Of a stretch of DNA of 51,798 bases, positions 45,392-51,798 are shown in pieces. The DNA is from Acutalibacter sp. (GTDB lineage Bacteria > Bacillota > Clostridia > Oscillospirales > Acutalibacteraceae), in NCBI GenBank assembly GCA_022511515.1, contig JAFLRP010000200.1:1-51798 (forward strand), in the 5' to 3' direction. The notes below the pieces were generated by a model. The model ran no database searches and was not told where the DNA came from. It saw only the letters and a program-made list of their open reading frames with translations. Positions within the stretch are counted from its first letter, which is position 1. Each line of letters begins with the position of its first letter. Both the position numbers and the translations under genes were made by a program.

Positions 45392-48300
45392 TTACTCTTC
45401 TTCTTGTCCCGGTTTTTCTTCTTCGTCTCCGCCGGGCTTCTGCTCTTCCTGTTGATCCTCTTCCACAGGATTTTCCACCCAATTACAGAAGCTGGACATG
45501 ATTCTGGCCATTTCGGCGCGGGTCAGGTTGTTCTTGGGTCGGAAGGAGCCGTCATCATAGCCGGAGATCAGATTGTTGATCTGGCCCCAGGTGACCGCTT
45601 TCACCGCCCAGGAATCCACGTTCTTTCCGTCGGCAAAGCTCATGGTATAGCCGGGTTTCACTTCCGTGTTCGCTTTCACATAGCCGGCGTAGCGGTACAT
45701 GATGGCGATCATCTCTTCCCGGGTAACGTATCGATCCGGCCGGAATTTGCCGTCCTCATAGCCGGCAACGATCTTGTTCTTCACCGCCCAGTTGATCGCG
45801 GGGGTGTACCACTTGGTTTCCGCCACATCGGAGAATTTGTTGTTCCCCTCGGGCGGAGCGCCGCACATACGCCAAAGCACTGCCACCACTTCAGCTCTGG
45901 TGGTCTTGTTCATGGGGCTCATGGTGTTGGTAGTGGTGCCGGCCAGCAGTCCGCGATAGTACATATCCGTCAGGAATTTATAATACCACGCTTTCTCGGA
46001 AACGTCGGTGAACTGAGGAGGAAGCTTCTTGTCCGTGTTATCGGGATCGTCCTTGCTGGGATCGTCCTTACCCGGATCATCCTTGCCGGGATCGTCCTTA
46101 CCGGGGTCGTCCTTGCCGGGATCATCCTTACCGGGATCTTCTTCCTCCCCCGCAACCTTACCGCAACGGATACACTTGCCGTCTTCATAGGTATGGCCGA
46201 GGGCGGGAATCACTTCGCTGACGCTCAGCACTTCGCCGCAAATTTTGCACTTGTAGCCATCGGTATGACCGTCGTTCTCGCAATCCGCAGCTTTATAGGG
46301 GGTGTAGTCGTTTTCTTTGTCGATTTCGTGTTTGCAGACTTCGGGGGTCTCAACGGCCTCACCCCGCTCCTCCTCAGCCTGCTTGATGCTCTCAGGAACG
46401 AAAGCCACGTTGAGAACGGCGCTGACGCCTGCCACATCATCATAAGTCAGGCTGAATTCCTTGTTCCCATCGGGCGTGATCTCGCCCTCGCCGGTGAAGG
46501 TGATGGAATCGATCACATAGCCGGTTTTGGGAGTGATCTTGAAGGTATGGGTCGCATTTTCCACAAACTTGACCATATCCTTGGACTCGTTTTCCCCAAC
46601 GGTGACATCGGTGGCCTCAACCGTGCCGTTTCCGTCGCTGGAAAGGATCACATAGCGATCGGTGTCGGGCTCAAGGTCTTCCACCTTGTTGGAATCCAGA
46701 GCCACGATCTCAAAGGGAGAGAAGGACTTGCAGGTGATGACCAGGCCCTGTTCCGTCACCGTGCAGGGGATCTCCTCCACGGAGTAAATTTCGCCGGTGT
46801 GGACATGAGTCGGATCCTTTTTGTAGGTAGGATCTTCCTTTGCCTTCGCAACCTCAGAACAGCTCCTATCGATATCGCGGGTGAAGTGGTATGCCTTAAA
46901 GACAAGGCCTGCCATGCTGGCGTCGATCCCGGGAGGGAATCCCACGCAAAGCCGCAGGGTCTGTCCCGTCTCAACGACCGTACATCTGCAGACACGGGCA
47001 AAGTCGATCTCAAACAGGGAACTGCTCAGAACGGCGTCAGCGGGAACCTCCACATCTCCGCTTTCGCTGATGGCGTTGGCAAGCTCTTCGTTCCTGTCCC
47101 GGTTGCCGTCCACATTCTCGACCACCAGCATCAGGCGGCCGTTCATGTCGTTGGGGTCGGTGTTCGTGCGGCCGTACAACTCCATCAGGCTCTCTACACT
47201 GCCGTCCACGCCCTGCACCGACAGGGCGCCCAAATCCAGGTTATTGGGATTGTCCAGCGCCTGGGGCTGTCCCCACAAATTCCACTGATAACCGGAATAA
47301 AGAGGACAGGTCCAGAAGGGATATTTGTGTTCGAACACGTAGCTCCAATGGTTCGGGCGTTTGTTGGACTTTCTGCCCACAAGGCCGGTGAAATAGAACT
47401 CGTGCTGCACGCTGTCGTCAGCCCACATGTCACTGGGGGTAAAATCGTACTCCAACCCGGAAATCTCACAATCTGCGCCGACGGCGCTCAGGTCGTCGTG
47501 GGTCTCATGGGTCTCACAGAACAGGACAAGATTCTCAGGGGAGGGCTTTTTGGAAAATACGTGAGGCTGACGCCCATTCATACCCCAGTCATAAGTCGTG
47601 CCCTTGAAGTCCATGGTCACTTCTTCCGCCATGGCGTCTTTTGCTTCGTTGATTTTGTTCTCCGGTGTGTTCTTCAGGCTCTCTTCCGTGGGGTGATACA
47701 GATTGTCCGAGAACTCTATGTGGATGCGGTGCGACTTATCAGCACTGATGCTCGTGTTGAAGCCCGGGGACGCGTTCTTGATATACGGAGGCGGTTCGTA
47801 ACTGCCGTTGACATTGAACAGCATGCCGGATTCCGCCACCAAATTGGAGTAATCTCCCTTGTAATACCCGTCCATTTCCGGCTTGAGCAAATCCTCGGCG
47901 CTCTGCCAATCAGGCGGGGCAATCGTTGTCACGGCAAACTCGACATAGTCGCAGTTAGACACGTTCATGACGAGATACCCATCGGTGTCCCGATAATGCT
48001 CATTGCCGGTGTTCTGGAAGTCGTTGTCCGGTTTGAATTCGTCCTGCACCATGTGCAGTCCGTGAACGACGTAATACCAATCGTCAAATTGGTTAACCGA
48101 ACCGTCGGCTCTTACCTTGTACATCTTGTTCAGGAGATAATAGCCATTCTTCGCGGCTTCCACCAAACCGTCGCCGTTAAAGCTGACGCGGTATACCGTA
48201 GATTTCGTTCCCTCCATCAGGCCTGTGTCGTACTCGACCTTCAAGCCGTTATCTGCGACCGCCCCGGAGCCGTAAGAGTACTCGGCGATCTCGGGATAGT

Positions 48301-49291
48301 GGAACTCCATGGTCCCGGTGGAAACATAGCCGGAGGGCTGCCAGTTGTTGGCCAAAACATTCTGTCCGACCAGCAGATAGGTCTCGACCTCATAGCCGTC
48401 GTTGCCGTTTGAGCCGGTTTTCATGACATTGCCGTTGCTGTCCACGCGGACGGGGTCGTCCCAAGTGGCGTCTACCACATACCATTTGGTTTCTTTCGTG
48501 TTGGGGTCGGCAAGCTGTACCGCGGCCCACATATGATCCTCCGGCGTGCCGGAAGTCTGCAGGCCGTGGATCAAAACGCAGGGAATACCCAGCTCGTTCA
48601 GCGCATACTGGAAGGAACGGGCATAACCCTCACAAACACCCTCGTGGGTAACAAGGGCATAGGCCGTGCGGATAAAGCCCACATTCCCCTCCGCGCAGTC
48701 CGTTTCAAACCGATAACTGATGCTGTGGGTGATCTGGCTGTGGACGTACTTCACCTTGTCGTAGTCTGTGCCGCTGGCCTTGGAAACGATATTGTTGATC
48801 GCCTGTTCCAATTCAGCGGACTTCTCACGCACATCGCCCGCGTCCTCTACGCCCTTGACATAGTAGTCCTCGGATTTACCGGGACCCATATAGGCATGGA
48901 GCGTGCCGTTTGTCTCGCTGGTCACCCGGAAGGACAACTCGGAGGAATCCATATACCAGGCCTCGGGATGCTCCAAATCGAAGGCGTCCTTTGCCGCGGC
49001 AAAGTCGTTGAACAACGTCCGGTTGCCTTCCAGATAGTTTTCGACAACAGACTTCTCCACGACGCCCTTCGCGATCAGGTCGTAGCTGTTCGTACCGTTC
49101 TCCATGTCGCCGTCCTCGTACATTTCCAGAATGGCGTCATAGATGTCCTGTCCCTGCTCGCTCAACTGGTCGTAAAACCAGTGCGCCGCAGGGTTTGCCG
49201 CCGTGTCTCCCTCAGCCGCGAAAGCCGACAGGGGGATCATGCTCAAAAGCATGACTGCGGACAGCAAAATTGCCAATACCCTTTTCCGCAT
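45392..49291 (-). CDS. Secreted transglutaminase-like protein with three SLH domains
   Basis: The 1299-residue protein begins with a signal peptide (MRKRVLAILLSAVMLLSM, cut after AFAA). A transglutaminase/protease-like domain lies at about 180-290, with Cys220 in GVCEGYA, His253 in EDHMWA and Asp274 in VVDATWDDP, the full catalytic triad. A long region of beta-rich domains follows, then a Cys-rich motif (YKCKICGEV and CIRCGKV), a hinge of PGKDD repeats and three SLH modules near 1110-1280. SLH modules tether the protein to the cell wall. I infer a wall-bound peptide-crosslinking or peptidase function with the catalytic domain held outward. It has no sortase motif. Confidence 0.9.
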   Translation of the reverse strand: MRKRVLAILLSAVMLLSMIPLSAFAAEGDTAANPAAHWFYDQLSEQGQDIYDAILEMYEDGDMENGTNSYDLIAKGVVEKSVVENYLEGNRTLFNDFAAAKDAFDLEHPEAWYMDSSELSFRVTSETNGTLHAYMGPGKSEDYYVKGVEDAGDVREKSAELEQAINNIVSKASGTDYDKVKYVHSQITHSISYRFETDCAEGNVGFIRTAYALVTHEGVCEGYARSFQYALNELGIPCVLIHGLQTSGTPEDHMWAAVQLADPNTKETKWYVVDATWDDPVRVDSNGNVMKTGSNGNDGYEVETYLLVGQNVLANNWQPSGYVSTGTMEFHYPEIAEYSYGSGAVADNGLKVEYDTGLMEGTKSTVYRVSFNGDGLVEAAKNGYYLLNKMYKVRADGSVNQFDDWYYVVHGLHMVQDEFKPDNDFQNTGNEHYRDTDGYLVMNVSNCDYVEFAVTTIAPPDWQSAEDLLKPEMDGYYKGDYSNLVAESGMLFNVNGSYEPPPYIKNASPGFNTSISADKSHRIHIEFSDNLYHPTEESLKNTPENKINEAKDAMAEEVTMDFKGTTYDWGMNGRQPHVFSKKPSPENLVLFCETHETHDDLSAVGADCEISGLEYDFTPSDMWADDSVQHEFYFTGLVGRKSNKRPNHWSYVFEHKYPFWTCPLYSGYQWNLWGQPQALDNPNNLDLGALSVQGVDGSVESLMELYGRTNTDPNDMNGRLMLVVENVDGNRDRNEELANAISESGDVEVPADAVLSSSLFEIDFARVCRCTVVETGQTLRLCVGFPPGIDASMAGLVFKAYHFTRDIDRSCSEVAKAKEDPTYKKDPTHVHTGEIYSVEEIPCTVTEQGLVITCKSFSPFEIVALDSNKVEDLEPDTDRYVILSSDGNGTVEATDVTVGENESKDMVKFVENATHTFKITPKTGYVIDSITFTGEGEITPDGNKEFSLTYDDVAGVSAVLNVAFVPESIKQAEEERGEAVETPEVCKHEIDKENDYTPYKAADCENDGHTDGYKCKICGEVLSVSEVIPALGHTYEDGKCIRCGKVAGEEEDPGKDDPGKDDPGKDDPGKDDPGKDDPSKDDPDNTDKKLPPQFTDVSEKAWYYKFLTDMYYRGLLAGTTTNTMSPMNKTTRAEVVAVLWRMCGAPPEGNNKFSDVAETKWYTPAINWAVKNKIVAGYEDGKFRPDRYVTREEMIAIMYRYAGYVKANTEVKPGYTMSFADGKNVDSWAVKAVTWGQINNLISGYDDGSFRPKNNLTRAEMARIMSSFCNWVENPVEEDQQEEQKPGGDEEEKPGQEEE
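46019..46140 (-). repeat. Tandem 15-bp repeats coding for a PGKDD hinge
   Basis: Five PGKDD units and one PSKDD unit encode an acidic, flexible hinge in front of the SLH modules. The DNA units are nearly identical (GGATCGTCCTT and variants on the plus strand), so slippage could change hinge length. Confidence 0.85.
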
Positions 49292-49450
49292 ACTTGAAAC
49301 TCCTCACTTTCATAGAATTTCCAAATCGTGAAAATTCCATAATTTTATACGCTAGATTATAGCACAAGCGGAAAACTATGTAAACCCTTTTTTCCCCAAA
49401 ATATGGAGAAAAACACAGGAAGCAGAACAATATGTCCTGCTTCTCATGTT

Positions 49451-50047
49451 CTATTCCGCATATCGTTTAATCGCTTCTTCGACCTTCTCAGGGGAAAGTT
49501 CCACGTCATACAACGGGCCGTCCTTGCTGATGATTGTCCCGTACCATTTGGCGTAGCCCTCCCAGGTGTAGGAATCCTTGGGCCGGGCGGAATTGTAGTT
49601 TTCCTCGTAGGGGTAGGCGGTGAACCGGTAGCTATAGCTGGTTTCTCCCCACTCCATTAAATTGAGGTACAGATGCGGGGGATACCAGAGACCCGCCTCC
49701 TTTGGGTGCTTTTTCCCCTGCTCCTCATGGAACGCCAGAAAATCTTCGATAAATTCCTCGTCCCGGACGATTTCGGTCAAATACCCCAAAATGATGTAGG
49801 CGCTTTCCTCGTCGAAGCCGGATTTGGTCACATTGATATCGACCCATACCCCCCGCGCGTATTTGCACTCCACAATGGAGAGGGGGTATTTGCTGCGGAC
49901 TTTCCGCTCAAACTCCTTCAACTGGGCAAGCCGCAGAGGAGTATATGTCATACAACCTCCCAAGCTTGCCGCCAAAAGGACCGCTGCCAGCCCAAGGCAG
50001 GCGATCTGGAACAGCATGCTCCGCCGGATACGTTTCTGTTGGCTCAT
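49451..50047 (-). CDS. Small lipoprotein of unknown function
   Basis: The start is set at ATG 50047 (MSQQKRIRRSMLF), with AAGGAG nine bases upstream, giving 198 residues; a longer frame to 50305 lacks a start signal. A membrane-type signal (FQIACLGLAAVLLAASLG) ends in lipobox SLGGC with Cys at about 32. The rest is mixed alpha/beta, rich in Tyr, Trp and Glu, with no motif I recognise (for example VDINVTKSGFDEESAYIIL). It lies 46 bases after the membrane-protein gene on the same strand. Confidence 0.8.
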   Translation of the reverse strand: MSQQKRIRRSMLFQIACLGLAAVLLAASLGGCMTYTPLRLAQLKEFERKVRSKYPLSIVECKYARGVWVDINVTKSGFDEESAYIILGYLTEIVRDEEFIEDFLAFHEEQGKKHPKEAGLWYPPHLYLNLMEWGETSYSYRFTAYPYEENYNSARPKDSYTWEGYAKWYGTIISKDGPLYDVELSPEKVEEAIKRYAE

Positions 50048-50093
50048 GGAAATCATCTCCTTGTACCAATGATACTCTATATCCGTTCCTTTG

Positions 50094-51095
50094 TCACGCC
50101 CTGCCGTGGCGGGGAATGTGCTTTTGCTTGGATTTTCCAGCGGTTTTTCCGGTTTTCTCCGACTTTCGGGATTTCCGAGCGGTTTCGGAAAAGAAAATCC
50201 CCACCCCTGCGGCGGCACCCGCAGCCAAAATCCCCAAAGAAATCCCAATGGAGATGTGCACCTGTGAGAGAACACGGCCGGCCACCTGATTTTCCTCGGC
50301 GGCAAAGCGTTCCAGCGCGCCGAAAATCCCGGAGAACTCGCCTGTGTAGTGGCCGATCTCCACGATCACCTCGTGAGGCAGCAGCGACTGGGGCAGCGTG
50401 ACGGCATGTAAAATCAGGGGCAGAGAACCCAGCATCAGCAGAGCCAGTAGGATATTGACCCCCAATATGATCCGGTTTTTCCCCGGCGCTTTCGCCAAAC
50501 GGAAAGAGGCCGCCCACAGGCCCAGCAGGAAGAAAAATTCTGCGGGGATCACGGACAGCGTCAACAGCGCGCCGAAGAAATCCGTCACTTCGTTCATGCT
50601 GAAAACCCGTTTTACCTCCCGCTTATTGGTTTCCCGGTTTTCCATGAAGGGCTGCTCCACTTCCTCGTTTTCCAGCAGAACGGGGTCGGAATTCTCCTCC
50701 TCGAAGATCAGCAAATCGTCGGGAAGCGTTTCCGTCTTTCCGAACCTTTTTTCCACCAGACCGCCGTCCTCTACTTCCTTGGTGGAATACTGAATAAACG
50801 ATACGCCGTACCCTCCCAGGACGGAGATCGTTTCCGGCAGGATGGTGTACTGGGAAGCGGGATATTCTCTCGCCCTTGTGCCGAGGGACCAGTCCGTCCC
50901 CTCCTGCAAGGTGAACAGGTGGGGGATCATCTCGTCCTCCCAGTGCAGGCAGCTCAGGGAAAGCTCGTCAAGCTGATTGGTCCCGTTGGTGGTGACAACG
51001 GGGGTCATCCACTGCTCCACCCGAATGGAAAACAAGGTGCTGAACCCAATGAGCCAGAAAATCAGAGCGAATGTGCAAAAGGAAATGCGTTTCAT
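50094..51095 (-). CDS. Membrane protein of unknown function
   Basis: From ATG 51095 the protein has 333 residues: an N-terminal helix (FCTFALIFWLIGFSTLFSI), an outer domain of about 160 residues rich in Glu, Asp and Thr, then three more helices (around FFLLGLWAASF, GVNILLALLMLGSLPLILHAV and IGISLGILAAGAAAGVGIF) and a basic Lys/Arg/Ser tail. I do not recognise the family. The start is uncertain: ATG 51185 and ATG 51107 are in frame, and the only good ribosome site (AAAGGAGG at 51128-51135) is 20 bases before 51107 with a hairpin between them. It is followed by the small lipoprotein gene, so the two may act together at the membrane. Confidence 0.6.
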   Translation of the reverse strand: MKRISFCTFALIFWLIGFSTLFSIRVEQWMTPVVTTNGTNQLDELSLSCLHWEDEMIPHLFTLQEGTDWSLGTRAREYPASQYTILPETISVLGGYGVSFIQYSTKEVEDGGLVEKRFGKTETLPDDLLIFEEENSDPVLLENEEVEQPFMENRETNKREVKRVFSMNEVTDFFGALLTLSVIPAEFFFLLGLWAASFRLAKAPGKNRIILGVNILLALLMLGSLPLILHAVTLPQSLLPHEVIVEIGHYTGEFSGIFGALERFAAEENQVAGRVLSQVHISIGISLGILAAGAAAGVGIFFSETARKSRKSEKTGKTAGKSKQKHIPRHGRA

Positions 51096-51108
51096 ATTTA
51101 TAATCATT

Positions 51109-51128
51109 GCTTTCGTTTTAGCGAAAGC
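51109..51128 (-). promoter_or_regulatory. Hairpin between ribosome site and possible starts of the membrane-protein gene
   Basis: GCTTTCG (51115-51109 side) pairs with CGAAAGC across a 6-base loop, directly after AAAGGAGG. The helix could expose or hide the ribosome site. A second inverted repeat (AAGTTCGTC/GACGAACTT, 51190-51211) lies just upstream. Confidence 0.4.
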
Positions 51129-51228
51129 CTCCTTTCTGCGGGAATTGCGGCTGGTTTTGCGAAGCGAAATTGCTGCCATTTTCATTCAGAAGTTCGTCGC
51201 CAGACGAACTTTTGCGCCGACAAAACCG

Positions 51229-51256
51229 GTAGTTGGAACATTTATGTTCCAACTAC
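51229..51256 (-). terminator. Near-perfect palindrome at the end of the sugar permease gene
   Basis: GTAGTTGGAACAT/ATGTTCCAACTAC with a 2-base loop starts within the permease's last codons. CGGTTTTGTC follows in the gene direction, so it is probably the terminator, though the T run is short. Confidence 0.6.
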
Positions 51257-51798
51257 TTCACCTCCGCTAAAGTGATGCCCTCCACCAGCTCTTTGTTGAA
51301 GCAGGTGAACAGGAACAGCGGCGGAATGGCCGCCAGTACACAGCAGACAAGCTGGATCGTTGCGCTGCCGGTGGGCACATAGGCCAACGCCACAGACAGG
51401 GGATAATCGTAGAAGCTCTTTAAGTAGGCAATGGGCTGCTCCACCATGTTCCAGGCATCCAGAAAGGAGAGCAGCAGCACGCAGACGATGCCGCTCCAGT
51501 TCATGGGAACGGCAACTTTTATGAGAATTTGTGCCACGTTGCAGCCGTCCAGCATGGCTGCGTCGATGAGAGAATCGGGAATGGCGGAAAAGCTCTGCCG
51601 GAGAATGAACGTCCCCAGCGGGACGAAGATGGAGGGCAGAATCAGGGCGGCGTAGGTATCGAGCAGGTTCAGATTGTCCAGCATCAGGTAATTGGGTACC
51701 AGCGTGACCTGCACGGGCAGCACCATCAAAATCAGCAGCAGGAAGAAGATGGTATCTCTCCCCCGAAAACGGCATTTGGCAAAGGCAAAACCCGCCAG
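51253..51798 (-). CDS. Carbohydrate ABC transporter permease, MalG-type (partial, cut by window edge)
   Basis: The open frame runs to the window end without a stop, so the N terminus lies outside. The visible 181 residues start LAGFAFAKCRFRGRDTIFF, the usual MalG-like second helix region, then MMVLPVQVTLVPNYLM. SLIDAAMLDGCNVAQILIKVAVP is the EAA loop. It ends FNKELVEGITLAEVK, the GV/GIT ending of CUT1 permeases (usually GAVK). A second sugar importer is therefore encoded at the right edge, distinct from the LplBC system at 15183-17033. Confidence 0.9.
   Translation of the reverse strand: MAGFAFAKCRFRGRDTIFFLLLILMVLPVQVTLVPNYLMLDNLNLLDTYAALILPSIFVPLGTFILRQSFSAIPDSLIDAAMLDGCNVAQILIKVAVPMNWSGIVCVLLLSFLDAWNMVEQPIAYLKSFYDYPLSVALAYVPTGSATIQLVCCVLAAIPPLFLFTCFNKELVEGITLAEVK

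Noticed and set aside
45329-48412. A 1027-residue plus-strand reading frame opposite the SLH protein
   Set aside because: Its low-complexity hydrophobic stretch comes from the PGKDD repeats read backwards, and the opposite strand carries a complete domain architecture.

Overview
The window looks like a chromosomal segment of a Gram-positive gut clostridium (Bacillota, probably an Oscillospiraceae relative). This rests on AGGAGG-type ribosome sites, sigma-A type promoters, lipoprotein-type solute-binding proteins, carbohydrate ABC transporters without their own ATPase, an S-layer-homology (SLH) surface protein, and many glycosidases. I saw no rRNA, tRNA, insertion sequence, phage gene or CRISPR array. 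Both window edges cut genes: a transketolase subunit on the left and a sugar permease on the right.

Layout. (1) 1-5274, minus: a PHP phosphatase, a family 2 glycosidase broken by an in-frame TAG, a gene remnant, a fucose/arabinose isomerase-type enzyme and the start of a two-subunit transketolase. (2) 5380-8614: a LysR regulator divergent from a cation/proton antiporter and an MgtC-like protein. (3) 8722-12659, minus: two paralogous GH1 6-phospho-beta-glucosidases and a second PHP phosphoesterase. (4) 12767-18890: a membrane-bound AraC-type regulator facing a sugar uptake system (lipoprotein plus two permeases). (5) 19310-22896: a type-B carboxylesterase, a lipid kinase and an alpha/beta hydrolase. 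(6) 22949-31077, minus: a four-gene phospho-signalling operon. It encodes two transmembrane Ser/Thr kinases with different repeat-built outer domains, a PP2C phosphatase, and an ABC exporter with two FHA phosphothreonine-binding domains. (7) 31354-33201, plus: a YtrA-type GntR repressor with an ABC ATPase and permease, behind a near-consensus promoter covered by a 19-bp perfect inverted repeat. (8) 33326-42647, mostly one minus-strand carbohydrate region: DUF4349 lipoprotein, cellobiose/mannobiose 2-epimerase, esterase, MalY-type lyase, DUF3737, DUF3237, GH31 and GH113. (9) 42938-45295, plus: a polar amino-acid ABC transporter. (10) 45392-51798, minus: a large secreted transglutaminase-like/SLH protein, a small lipoprotein, a membrane protein and a sugar permease.

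How they work together. Most genes serve uptake and breakdown of plant-type oligosaccharides: GH1, GH2, GH31, GH113, the 2-epimerase, three esterases and at least two sugar ABC systems. GH113 with the epimerase points to beta-mannan. The most unusual part is the operon at 22949-31077. Both kinases carry matching pairs of T-x-x-[V/I] sites between the kinase domain and the membrane, which fit docking sites for the exporter's FHA domains. I infer a circuit in which an outer-surface signal controls an exporter, reset by the PP2C enzyme. It resembles the mycobacterial PknF/Rv1747 pair but has different sensors, including about twelve 26-residue RHS/YD-like repeats.
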